Shown here: positions 34,801 through 42,834 of the stretch, one piece after another
Layout: the number at the start of each line of letters is the position of its first letter
How positions within the stretch are numbered: position 1 is the first letter of the stretch
NCBI RefSeq assembly: GCF_036885605.1
Contig: NZ_CP142523.1
Coordinates: 2,480,001-2,544,000, forward strand
Length of the DNA stretch: 64,000 nucleotides
Direction: 5' to 3'
Source of the DNA: Janthinobacterium sp. TB1-E2
Lineage (GTDB): Bacteria; Pseudomonadota; Gammaproteobacteria; Burkholderiales; Burkholderiaceae_D
Translations under genes and position numbers: made by a program
Notes under the pieces: model-generated
What the model was told of the DNA's origin: nothing
What the model saw: the letters and a program-made list of their open reading frames with translations, nothing else
Database searches by the model: none

Positions 34801-35205
34801 TCACACCCCGCCCAGCAAATCGTTTTCATTCAAGATCGCAAACGCGATCTCTGGATGCGCGGCCAGGCAGCGGCGCACGGCGGCTGGAATGGCGGCGCGC
34901 GTCTTGCGGCACAGGCCGGGCCGCTCCAGCAGGCGGATCTGGAAGCCGCGCACGGTGCGCACTTCGCCGCTGCCCGGTGCAATCTGCAATTCCACGCCCA
35001 GGTTTTTCTGCAACAGCAGTTGCAGTTTCCGCAGCTGCGAATGGGTGGCGATGCCCTCGATGTGCGCGAGCAGGCGCTTTTCTTCCGTCAGGTTCAGGCG
35101 CAGGATGGACAGGTCCGCCTGCGCATCGCCGAGCAGGCGCTCGCGCCCGCAGTCGCATAACTGCGGCGGACACTCCTTGCGGACTTCAAAGTCGACGATA
35201 CGCAT
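34801..35205 (-). CDS. Hypothetical protein with CxCG motif
   Basis: I do not recognise this 134-residue protein. It begins MRIVDFEVRKECPPQLCDCG, with three clustered cysteines (CPPQLCDC) that could bind metal, then has helical, charged sequence (LNLTEEKRLLAHIEGIATHS; LRKLQLLLQKNLGVELQI) and ends near IAFAILNENDLLGGV. No signal peptide or membrane segment is seen. The frame extends 20 codons further upstream, but the N-terminal motif suggests the ATG at 35205. Codon use is like its neighbours, so it is probably a real gene. It is convergent with the RlmN-like gene, and the REP duplication ends at its stop. Confidence 0.6.
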   Translation of the reverse strand: MRIVDFEVRKECPPQLCDCGRERLLGDAQADLSILRLNLTEEKRLLAHIEGIATHSQLRKLQLLLQKNLGVELQIAPGSGEVRTVRGFQIRLLERPGLCRKTRAAIPAAVRRCLAAHPEIAFAILNENDLLGGV

Positions 35206-35427
35206 GTACGGCTTCCAATAGCAACCCCGGATGTCAAGTATCGTCCGCCACCTGGCGCGTGTCAATCAGCGCGGGCTGGCGATCAGGCGGCATGAATGGC
35301 CTGCCGTCGGGACGAAGTGGGTGCTCCCTATTCTGGTACAAAATCGTGCGCGGCCTTGACCGCGTGTCTTGGCGCGCGCGCCGCCCTGTGTTGTAATGTT
35401 GATCATCCAGACTGCACACGCAAGGCC

Positions 35428-36105
35428 ATGAGAACCCGCATCAAGATCTGCTGTATCGCTTCCATCGACGAAGCGCAACTGGCCATTGCCGCCGGCGCCG
35501 ACGCGCTGGGCCTGGTGGCGGCCATGCCGTCCGGCCCCGGCCCGATTCCCGACGCGCGCATCGCACAGATCGCCGCCTGGACGCCGCCACCCGTGGCCAC
35601 GTTCCTGCTGACGTCCGAGACGACGGCGCAAGCCATCGCCGAACACGTGCGCGCCACGCAGCCGTCCACCGTGCAGATCGTCGGCCATATCGACCCGGGC
35701 GAGGTCGAGAAACTGGCGCGCTTGCTGCCGCACGTGCGGCGCGTGCAGGTGATCCACGTGGAGGGACCGGAGGCGCTGGACCTGATTCCCGCCTACGCGC
35801 CCCACGTCCATGCTTTCTTGCTCGACTCGGGGCGTCCTGGCGCGGCGGTGCCGGAACTGGGCGGCACGGGCCGCACGCACGACTGGTCCGTCAGCGCGCG
35901 CTTCGTGCGCGCCAGCCCCCGTCCCGTTTTTCTGGCCGGCGGCCTCGATGCGAACAATGTGATGGAAGCGCTGCGCCAGGTTCGCCCCTACGGCATCGAC
36001 CTGTGCTCGCGCGTGCGCACGGACGGCCAGCTCGATGTCATGAAGCTGGCCTTGCTGATGGCGGCCGTGCGCGACGTCGATGCGGCGCTGTATGCGGAAG
36101 GCTAG
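35428..36105 (+). CDS. Phosphoribosylanthranilate isomerase family protein (TrpF-like)
   Basis: A 225-residue TIM-barrel protein related to TrpF, which isomerises phosphoribosylanthranilate in tryptophan synthesis. The catalytic Cys is in IKICCIASIDEAQ (usual form KICGIT), the general-acid Asp in AFLLDSGRPGA, and the phosphate-binding loops are GGTGRTHDW and FLAGGLDANNV with GIDLCSRVRTDGQLD. The motifs are recognisable but several are altered, and no other trp genes are nearby. It may be a divergent paralogue rather than the main trpF. It converges with a LysR gene, overlapping by 4 bp. Confidence 0.8.
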   Translation: MRTRIKICCIASIDEAQLAIAAGADALGLVAAMPSGPGPIPDARIAQIAAWTPPPVATFLLTSETTAQAIAEHVRATQPSTVQIVGHIDPGEVEKLARLLPHVRRVQVIHVEGPEALDLIPAYAPHVHAFLLDSGRPGAAVPELGGTGRTHDWSVSARFVRASPRPVFLAGGLDANNVMEALRQVRPYGIDLCSRVRTDGQLDVMKLALLMAAVRDVDAALYAEG

Positions 36106-36998
36106 AGTGTATTCATCTCGCGCACGAACGCTTCCGTAAATGCGGCCACCATGCCGCTGGCCGCGCGCGGCGAGATCAATCCCACGACGGAATGCGATTC
36201 CTCGTCCGGCAGCGCGATGAAACGCACGCCCGGCGGCGCCACCAGGCGCATGCTGTCGGGGACGATGGCGATGCCCATGTTGGCCTCGATCAGGTTCAGC
36301 TGCGACGTCTTGCGCGACAGGGCGCGCGCCGCCTTCGGAAAGAAACCCTGCGCCAGGCACAGGCCCGCCACCAGGTAGCTGAGGCCTCCGCGGTCCTTGT
36401 GCGGGATCGAGACGAACGCTTCGTCGCGCAGGGCGGCAATCGTCGTGCGTTCCAGCGCGGCCAGCGGCGACGCCGCCGACACGGCCACCACCAGCTTTTC
36501 CGCAAACAGTTCGCGCACGACGATGTTGGCGTGCTTGCGCAAGGTGGGCAGGCGCACGAGGCCCAGGTCGGCGCGGCCTTCCTCGATGTCGGCCGCCTGG
36601 TTTTCCGACGATCCCTTCGACACATCGAGCGAAACGCCGGGGAACTGCGCCAGCAGCCGGTTCAGCACGGCGCCGATGGCGGGCGTGAGGGTGACGGAGC
36701 TTGAATGCAGCAGGCGGATGATGCCTTGCGCGCCTTGCCCCACATGGCGCGTCTGGCGCACGGTTTCCTCGACGTCGTCGAGGATGCGCTTGGCCCGTTC
36801 ATAGAACACCTGGCCCGCGGGCGTGAGTTCGATATGGCGTGCGTCGCGCGTCAGCAGCAGCGCCTGCACCTCGCTTTCCAGCTCCTTGATCTGCCGGCTC
36901 AGGGCCGACTGCGCGATGTACAGCTTTTCCGCCGCGCGCGAGTAGCTGCCCGCATCGACGACTTCGACAAAGTAGCGGAACTGTCTGATGGAAATCAA
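36102..36998 (-). CDS. LysR-family transcriptional regulator
   Basis: A 298-residue LysR regulator with an N-terminal winged helix (IRQFRYFVEVVDAGSYSRAA; YIAQSALSRQIKELESEV) and a periplasmic-binding-protein-like effector domain (about 90-290; IIRLLHSSSVTLTPAIGAVL). The inducer is unknown. Its start faces the 32-codon microprotein gene across 102 bp, the usual divergent arrangement, so that small gene is a plausible target. The TrpF-like gene converges on its 3' end. Confidence 0.9.
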   Translation of the reverse strand: MISIRQFRYFVEVVDAGSYSRAAEKLYIAQSALSRQIKELESEVQALLLTRDARHIELTPAGQVFYERAKRILDDVEETVRQTRHVGQGAQGIIRLLHSSSVTLTPAIGAVLNRLLAQFPGVSLDVSKGSSENQAADIEEGRADLGLVRLPTLRKHANIVVRELFAEKLVVAVSAASPLAALERTTIAALRDEAFVSIPHKDRGGLSYLVAGLCLAQGFFPKAARALSRKTSQLNLIEANMGIAIVPDSMRLVAPPGVRFIALPDEESHSVVGLISPRAASGMVAAFTEAFVREMNTL

Positions 36999-37100
36999 TC
37001 GTATGCCTTTTCGAGATCGGAAACTGCCTGATTTGATATTGGCCCGGCCCCGCCGTTCGCGCTACAGTGCCTGGTCTGCTGTCACTGCAAAGGAAAGGCC

Positions 37101-37199
37101 ATGCTGGAATTGATCGGGGTGCTGGGACTGCTCGTCAGTATTATCGCAAAACTGATTTTCGTCCAGATCGGAGGCGCTGGAAAAGGAAAGGAGGACTAA
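37101..37199 (+). CDS. 32-residue membrane microprotein
   Basis: A short reading frame, ATG at 37101 to TAA at 37199, encoding MLELIGVLGLLVSIIAKLIF followed by VQIGGAGKGKED. A near-consensus ribosome-binding site AAGGAAAGG lies two to three bases upstream. One hydrophobic helix (residues 3-22) is followed by a charged Gly/Lys/Glu tail, the usual form of bacterial single-pass membrane microproteins. It lies between a divergent LysR gene and the 3' end of the phosphopantetheinyl transferase gene, with which its stop overlaps by 4 bp. Function unknown; regulation by the LysR gene and a link to the membrane-bound NRPS are inference. Confidence 0.6.
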   Translation: MLELIGVLGLLVSIIAKLIFVQIGGAGKGKED

Positions 37200-37723
37200 G
37201 AGGCGAGGGTCGCGACGTAAGGCGCAGGCAGGGATAGGGGCTGTAAATGGCAGTCTATGGGCCGTGCATCCCATTCCGCCAACTGCCTGCCCGCGCACTT
37301 GAGCGCCGCCTCGCGCGCCGTCCACGCCTGCGCCAGGGCCAATGGGCGCTGCGCATCGGTGCAGGTGCTCAGTGCTTCGGCCACCTGCGGCCCCAGGTAA
37401 TCGCGCGCCAGAGTGAACCAGTCGGCAATGTCCTGCACGCGCATCACGTCGACGCCAACGGCGCCTTGCAGGTTGATGGCGGCCAGCGAGAGTCCTTCGT
37501 CATGGCTGAACGACAGGCCCGCAACGCCGCCGGGAAACAGCAAACGGGGCGGGGCGCCCGGCGTCGACGCCACCGAGATCGCCTCGATGTCCAGCTTCAG
37601 CCAGTGCGCCGCCGCCTCGCGTACGGCGGCGCGGATGCGCAACCGGGCCTCCAAGCGCGGCAGCACGGCGGCGATGCCGATCACCAGCACGCCATCCCCT
37701 GACCAGAGCACCGTAAAAGCCAT
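37196..37723 (-). CDS. 4'-phosphopantetheinyl transferase (Sfp-type)
   Basis: A 175-residue Sfp-type transferase that would activate carrier proteins by adding the phosphopantetheine arm from CoA to a serine. The family motifs are LSFSHDEGLSLAAI, AVGVDVMRVQDIADW (magnesium-binding GVD) and AQAWTAREAALKCAGRQL (the W-x-x-KE/EA-x-x-K motif in variant form WTAREAALK). It lies 9 bp downstream of the single-module NRPS on the same strand, so the dedicated job of activating that carrier domain is strongly suggested. It is somewhat shorter than Sfp, as in many Burkholderiales. Confidence 0.88.
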   Translation of the reverse strand: MAFTVLWSGDGVLVIGIAAVLPRLEARLRIRAAVREAAAHWLKLDIEAISVASTPGAPPRLLFPGGVAGLSFSHDEGLSLAAINLQGAVGVDVMRVQDIADWFTLARDYLGPQVAEALSTCTDAQRPLALAQAWTAREAALKCAGRQLAEWDARPIDCHLQPLSLPAPYVATLAS

Positions 37724-37732
37724 CAGCTGTGA

Positions 37733-40700
37733 TCAGTTGCGTAAAGGCGCAGCCGGGCAGCCCGCCCAATTGCTGCCGGCGGGGATGTGCTCGCCCTTCA
37801 TCACCAGGGTCAACGGTCCCAGGCGCGCGTTGTCGCCCACCTTGGCGCTGTACAGCACGGAGCTGCGCGGGCCCATGTAGACGCGCTGGCCGATCTCCAC
37901 GTGGTCGATCTTCATCACGCGGTCTTCGAACAAATGCGTTTGCGGGCAGGTCAGCGCATTCAATTCGCTGTAGTCGCCGATGTGCACGCAGTCGAATTCC
38001 GTGATGTCCGTCGTGTCCATGTAGACGCCGCGGCCGATCTTGCAGCCGAACAGGCGGAAGGCCAGCGGCAGCCACGGCGTGCCGCGCAGGTAGCGCATGA
38101 AGTTGGGCACGGCGATGCCTTCATACAGATTGGTCACGCCTTCGGAAATCCACACGAATGGCGTCCACATGGGCGCCGCGTGCTTGCGGTAGCGTCCCAG
38201 CAGCAGCCACTTGAACAGCACGACGACCAGGAAATTGCCGATGCCGTAGGCTAGGCCGGCAATGGCCAGGTCGCTCACCACTTCACCCCAGCGCCCGGCA
38301 CCCGCGATTGGCATCACGTCCAGCACGAGGGTATAGCCGACGGCGATCACCACGGCGTGCGGCGCGACGATGCGGAACGCTTCGATCAGGCTGCGGCCCA
38401 GGCGGCGCAACAGCGATGGCTTGAACGTCAGGTGCTCGGCAAAGCCGCTGACCTGTTCGCGCGCGGGCAAATGCATGGGCGGGGAACCTAGCCACGTATC
38501 GCCGCTGTGCATCTGCTCATTGCGCGGCGCATGCGTGTGCACGCCGATCAGCACGTGCTCGGGCAGCACCGTGCCATCCGGGATGTAGCTGCCGTTGCCG
38601 ACGAAGCTGCGGTGCGAGATGACAGTGGGGCGCATGGTCATCCAGCCGCCGTCGATCTGCTCGTCGCCCAGCATGACGGCGTCGGCGATGAAGGTGTCGT
38701 CGCCCAGGGTCAGCATGTCGGGCACGACGCCCAGGGCCGTGGAAATCTCGGCACCCTTGCCCACCTTGGCGCCCAGCAGGCGGTACCAGTACGGCGCGTA
38801 CACGGTGGCGTAGATGCCGTGCAGGACGTTCAGGCTCGATTCCTGGATATGGCTGACCAGCCACTTGGCGCAATAGATATTGCTGTGCACGGGCGAGCTG
38901 CCCGGCTTCAAGCGGGGCAGCGCGCCCCAGCGGATGGCGGCCGACAGCAGGGCGGTGAGCACGATCAGCACGGCGCTGGCGGGGAAGGCCAGCAGGAAGT
39001 AGCGGGCCAGCTGGGTCGTCACGTCGCGGCCCTGCAGCCATGGCATCATTTCGCGCTCGTCGAACCAGTCGATCAGCACGAAGCTGGGGAAGACGGGCAT
39101 GAAGAACAGCACGGCGATGAGGACCATGCCGAAGCAGAAGAACACGGTTTCTCCCGTCAGCCGCAGGCGCGAGACGGCGGGGCGCGGCGGGTGGCTGGCA
39201 GGGTCGAACTCACCAATGTCGCGCGCGGGCGAGCCCGTGTACACGCGCCCGGCCGGTACCGCGGCGCCATCGGCCAGCGCGGACTGTCCCTCCAGGTGGC
39301 CAAACGCGCCCACCTTGGTATTGCCTTCCAAAATCGCATAAGAGCTGATGCAGGCATCGTCGCCGATGTCGATCTGGCCCAGCAGCAAACGGCCCCGCTC
39401 GACCCGGGCGTTTTCAAAGTTGACGGCATTGCCCACGCTGACGTTGTCGCCGATGGCCAGCAGGTCGGGCGCGCGCAGGGTCATCGAGCCGATGACGACT
39501 TCCTTGCCCACTTTCGCGCCGAGCGCGCGCAGCCACCAGCTGTTCAGGGACGAGCCGCTGAGCAGGTAGGCGGGCGCCGATTCGACCAGGCGGTCGGCCA
39601 GCCACCAGCGGTAGTAGGTGACGCCCCACAGCGGATAGCTGCCAGGCTTCAAGCGCCCGGCGATCAGCCACTTGCCGGCAATCGCGATGGCAAATTCGGC
39701 CAAGGTGGCCAGCAGGAACACGGCGATCGAGGCGGCGATGGCGCGCGGCACGGTGTCGCCCGTGTCGCCCGTGAAGAAGTGGTAGGTGAAGAAGGGCGCC
39801 ATCCACTGCGCCATGCGCAGGGTGACGAGGCCAGGCACGGCCGCCGCCTGCGCCGCGCCGCAGGTCCAGCGCTTCCACGTCGATGGCGGCGTCCATTGCG
39901 CTTCCGGCGTGGCCAGCGCCGGCGCTTCATTGAGCACGGCGGCGATCTTGCCGATCTGCCGGTTCTGGTAAATGTCGCGCACCGTCATGTGGGCGTAGGC
40001 CGGATCGGCGCGCAGGGCGGATGCCAGGCGGGCGGCCAGGAAGGAGTGGCCTCCGAGGTCGCTGAAAAAGTCCAGCTGGCGCAAGATCGCCTGGCCCGGG
40101 AACAGCTTGGCCAGCGCCGCGAACAGGGCCGCTTCGGCAGGCGTTTCCGGCACGTCCGATACACCCGCCTCGCCGGCTGGCGGTGCGCACAGCGGCATGG
40201 CTTTCAGCGCTTTTCTGTCGATCTTGCCCGAGGTCAGGCGCGGCATCAGCGGCAGCAGTTCAAAACGGCCCGGTACCATATACGGCGGCAAGTGCAGGTT
40301 CAATGCCGCGCGCAGGGTTTTCGCGGCCAGGGCGTCGGCCGGCGCATCGTCGCTGCCGACGATGTAGGCCACCAGCTGGTCGATGCCGTCATCCTTGCGC
40401 AGCAAGACGGCCACGGTGCCGACGCCTGCCTGCTGCGCCAGCACGGCTTCGATCTCGCCCAGTTCCACGCGGAAGCCGCGTATTTTCACCTGGTCGTCGG
40501 CGCGGCCCAGGCACAGCACCTGGCCATCCGCATCAATGCGCGCCAGGTCGCCCGTACGGTACAGGCGCGCATCATCGGGTCCCGTGCTCCAGGGATTGGG
40601 CAGGAATTTTTCCACCGTCAGGTCGGGGCGGCCCAGGTATCCCTCGGCCAGGCCGGGGCCGATGATGCACAGCTCACCCGTCTCGCCGCGCGCCAGCAAG

Positions 40701-41788
40701 GTCAAGGGACGGTTTTCTCCCGGCTCGGCCACCTGCAGCACCAGCAAGCCGTAGTTGGGCAGCGGCGTGCCGATGGTCACCGGTTCGGCGGGCCGCAGGC
40801 GCGCCAGGCTGCACGAGACGGTCGCCTCCGTGGGGCCATAGGTGTTGAACATGGCGCGGCCCGGGCGCGACCAGCGCTCGACGAGCGATTCCGGGCACAT
40901 CTCGCCGCCCAGGTTGATCAGGCGCAGGCTCGGTACTTCCTCGGCGAACAGGGCCAGCAAGGTCGGCACGGCGTGCAGCACCGTGACTTGATTGGTGGCC
41001 AGCGCGCGCGGCAAGGCTTCCGGGTCGCCCGAAATCTCCTTGGGCCCCAGCCACAGGGTGGCGCCCACCAGGTAGGCTATCCAGATTTCCTCGAACGACA
41101 TGTCGAAGGCGACGGAAAAGCCCTGGTAGACGGTGTCGGCTTGCGTCACTTCCAGCACGGCGTTTTCGCTGCGCAGGAAGTGGCAGATGCTGCGCTGATT
41201 GATCAATATGCCCTTGGGCTTGCCCGTGGAGCCGGACGTGTAGATCACATAGGCCGGGTGCTCGGGCAGCACGGTTGCGCGCGCGGGCAGCAGTTCGCCC
41301 GGCGCGGCGGGGACCAGCAGGCTTTCCGCCGTCCATACGGGGCGGCCAATGCCTGCCTCGGCCAGGCGCGGCGCGAATTGGGCGCAGCTGACGACACCAA
41401 AGCCATTCGCGTCATCGAGGCACACCTGCAGCCGCTCGACGGGCGTGTCTTCATCGACGGGCAGCCAGGCGGCGCCCGCCTTGGCGATGGCCGCCTGCAT
41501 CAGCAGCAGATGGGCGCCGCGCGGCAGCCACAGGCCCACGATGTCGCCGGGCTTGACGCCGGCCGCCACCAGGCGCGCTGCGGCCAGGCTGGCTTGCGCA
41601 TCGAGCTGCGCATACGTGATGCGGCGTTCGCCATCGATCAGGGCGATTTGCTCGGGGCAGCGGCGGGCCGTCGCTTCCAGCAGGTCGGCCAGTACTTCCT
41701 CGCGCAGCAGATCCGGTCGCGGCGGGCCGTACAGGATGTCGGCGTGGGTGGAAGGGATGCCTGGACTGACTGCGGTGAAATCGTTCAT
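37733..41788 (-). CDS. Pls/PosA-type single-module NRPS (adenylation-carrier-membrane synthetase, 1,351 aa)
   Basis: A membrane-bound nonribosomal synthetase of the architecture used for epsilon-poly-lysine and related poly-amino acids. The adenylation domain (about 25-530) has YVIYTSGSTGKPKG (about 175-190), FNTYGPTEATVS, ELCIIGPGLAEGYLG and YRTGDLARIDADGQVLCLGR. The carrier domain has DLGGHSFLAARLASAL with the modifiable Ser near 580. From about 660 to the end there are membrane segments interleaved with three left-handed beta-helix-like repeats (GKEVVIGSMTLRAPDLLAIG; GKGAEISTALGVVPDMLTLG; GRGVYMDTTDITEFDCVHIG). These replace condensation domains and are thought to join monomers iteratively. 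Pocket residues read by alignment to GrsA begin D-M-E, where Glu would suit a basic amino acid such as lysine or ornithine (inference). The phosphopantetheinyl transferase gene follows after 9 bp. Confidence 0.88.
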   Translation of the reverse strand: MNDFTAVSPGIPSTHADILYGPPRPDLLREEVLADLLEATARRCPEQIALIDGERRITYAQLDAQASLAAARLVAAGVKPGDIVGLWLPRGAHLLLMQAAIAKAGAAWLPVDEDTPVERLQVCLDDANGFGVVSCAQFAPRLAEAGIGRPVWTAESLLVPAAPGELLPARATVLPEHPAYVIYTSGSTGKPKGILINQRSICHFLRSENAVLEVTQADTVYQGFSVAFDMSFEEIWIAYLVGATLWLGPKEISGDPEALPRALATNQVTVLHAVPTLLALFAEEVPSLRLINLGGEMCPESLVERWSRPGRAMFNTYGPTEATVSCSLARLRPAEPVTIGTPLPNYGLLVLQVAEPGENRPLTLLARGETGELCIIGPGLAEGYLGRPDLTVEKFLPNPWSTGPDDARLYRTGDLARIDADGQVLCLGRADDQVKIRGFRVELGEIEAVLAQQAGVGTVAVLLRKDDGIDQLVAYIVGSDDAPADALAAKTLRAALNLHLPPYMVPGRFELLPLMPRLTSGKIDRKALKAMPLCAPPAGEAGVSDVPETPAEAALFAALAKLFPGQAILRQLDFFSDLGGHSFLAARLASALRADPAYAHMTVRDIYQNRQIGKIAAVLNEAPALATPEAQWTPPSTWKRWTCGAAQAAAVPGLVTLRMAQWMAPFFTYHFFTGDTGDTVPRAIAASIAVFLLATLAEFAIAIAGKWLIAGRLKPGSYPLWGVTYYRWWLADRLVESAPAYLLSGSSLNSWWLRALGAKVGKEVVIGSMTLRAPDLLAIGDNVSVGNAVNFENARVERGRLLLGQIDIGDDACISSYAILEGNTKVGAFGHLEGQSALADGAAVPAGRVYTGSPARDIGEFDPASHPPRPAVSRLRLTGETVFFCFGMVLIAVLFFMPVFPSFVLIDWFDEREMMPWLQGRDVTTQLARYFLLAFPASAVLIVLTALLSAAIRWGALPRLKPGSSPVHSNIYCAKWLVSHIQESSLNVLHGIYATVYAPYWYRLLGAKVGKGAEISTALGVVPDMLTLGDDTFIADAVMLGDEQIDGGWMTMRPTVISHRSFVGNGSYIPDGTVLPEHVLIGVHTHAPRNEQMHSGDTWLGSPPMHLPAREQVSGFAEHLTFKPSLLRRLGRSLIEAFRIVAPHAVVIAVGYTLVLDVMPIAGAGRWGEVVSDLAIAGLAYGIGNFLVVVLFKWLLLGRYRKHAAPMWTPFVWISEGVTNLYEGIAVPNFMRYLRGTPWLPLAFRLFGCKIGRGVYMDTTDITEFDCVHIGDYSELNALTCPQTHLFEDRVMKIDHVEIGQRVYMGPRSSVLYSAKVGDNARLGPLTLVMKGEHIPAGSNWAGCPAAPLRN

Positions 41789-41801
41789 GGATGACGCTTA
41801 T

Positions 41802-41866
41802 CTGTAATGCGGAGTGAGGAATCTGATGGGCTGCGCATGGCGCGCGGCACAGTTGATACATTACAG
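41802..41866. promoter_or_regulatory. Inverted repeat upstream of the NRPS gene
   Basis: CTGTAATG (41802-41809) and CATTACAG (41859-41866) form perfect 8-bp inverted half-sites separated by 49 bp, immediately upstream of the NRPS start. They could be paired half-sites for a regulator controlling the NRPS unit; no factor can be named. Confidence 0.35.
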
Positions 41867-41936
41867 TACGCAAGACATTTCAGCGTTGCAGAACGGGGAA
41901 TTTTGTGGAATTTTCAGCAAGTATGTGGCTGCAGGC

Positions 41937-42644
41937 TCAACTGCCATGATTACGGAATGTAAATCGCGGAAACATGGCGGCGATTTGCGCCAAAGTCGTC
42001 GCCGCCGGATAGCCGTGCAAGGGGCGGCCGGACAGCGCCGCGTCCGCGCAGCCTTCGGCGCGGAACTGCTGCAGCACGTAGTTATCGACGCCTTTCGCGG
42101 CCAGGGTGGCGGCCAGGGCCAGCAACTGCTCGTCCGGCAGCAGGTCGGGGTGGGTGGTGGTGCGGCATTCGTAGGCCACGCCGCTGGCAAGGATGGCGTC
42201 CAGGCAGGCGCGTGCCGGGTCGCCGCTGCCGGCCACGCGGGTCACATGACGATAGTCGGCAAACGGCGCCTTGATGTCGAAACCCACCCAGTCGGCCAGG
42301 GGCAGCACTTCCCGCAGGCGCTGCGGATAGATGCAGGCCGTGTGCAGGCCGATGCCGAAACCCAGCGCCCTGACGTCCTGCATGGCGCGCGCCAGCGCTG
42401 GATCCATGCACGCTTCGCCGCCGCTGAAGACGACGGCGTCGACCAGGCCCACGCGGCGGCGCAGCCAGGTCAGGACGTCCTGCCACGGCATGGCGCCTTC
42501 CGGCGTGCGCGCCTGCAAGTGCGGATTGTGGCAATAGCCGCAGCGCCAGGGGCAGCCCTGCACGAACACCACGGCCGCCAGCTTGCCCGGGTAGTCGGTG
42601 GCGGAAAAGGGCGTCAGGCCGCCCACTTTCAGCTCAAACGCCAT
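41937..42644 (-). CDS. nrdG: Anaerobic ribonucleotide reductase activating enzyme
   Basis: A radical SAM activase that generates the glycyl radical of class III ribonucleotide reductase. The 235-residue protein has the 4Fe-4S motif CPWRCGYCHNP (about residues 23-33), AVVFSGGEACMDPALARAMQ, and later VGFDIKAPFADYRHVTRVAG. It starts with MAFELKVGGLTPFSATDYPG; the frame is open for 30 more upstream codons, which are not family-like. Its 5' end overlaps the small glycyl-radical gene by 11 bp, and the order nrdD, radical-domain gene, nrdG implies one transcript. Confidence 0.92.
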   Translation of the reverse strand: MAFELKVGGLTPFSATDYPGKLAAVVFVQGCPWRCGYCHNPHLQARTPEGAMPWQDVLTWLRRRVGLVDAVVFSGGEACMDPALARAMQDVRALGFGIGLHTACIYPQRLREVLPLADWVGFDIKAPFADYRHVTRVAGSGDPARACLDAILASGVAYECRTTTHPDLLPDEQLLALAATLAAKGVDNYVLQQFRAEGCADAALSGRPLHGYPAATTLAQIAAMFPRFTFRNHGS

Positions 42645-42834
42645 GGCAGGCGGGCTGGCCCACGCGGGCGCTCGCTTCCGTAAAATACTGGCGCTCGTGG
42701 AATTCGCCCTGCTTGCCGATGTTGAACGAGGCAACGGGGCGGTGGTAGCCCATCACGCGCGTCCAGATTTCGCAGCGCTGGCGTTCCGTATCGAGCAGGG
42801 TGATGGCGGGAGTGAAGTCGGGACGTGCGTTCAT
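42634..42834 (-). CDS. Separate glycyl-radical subunit of anaerobic ribonucleotide reductase
   Basis: A 66-residue protein that corresponds to the extreme C-terminus of standard NrdD. The radical motif is CEIWTRVMGYHRPVASFN, with the radical Gly at residue 29, followed by GKQGEFHERQYF; compare RVCGYL plus NAGKQ in E. coli and T4 NrdD. The large NrdD gene upstream ends just after its zinc site and lacks this motif. The ATG overlaps the nrdD stop as ATGA, so the two polypeptides are made by coupled reinitiation and presumably assemble. No slippery frameshift sequence is seen. It overlaps nrdG downstream. Confidence 0.85.
   Translation of the reverse strand: MNARPDFTPAITLLDTERQRCEIWTRVMGYHRPVASFNIGKQGEFHERQYFTEASARVGQPACHGV

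Noticed and set aside
38507..41794. A 1,095-codon plus-strand frame opposite the NRPS gene.
   Set aside because: Composition is His/Gln/Arg/Gly-rich shadow sequence; the minus strand has all adenylation and carrier motifs.
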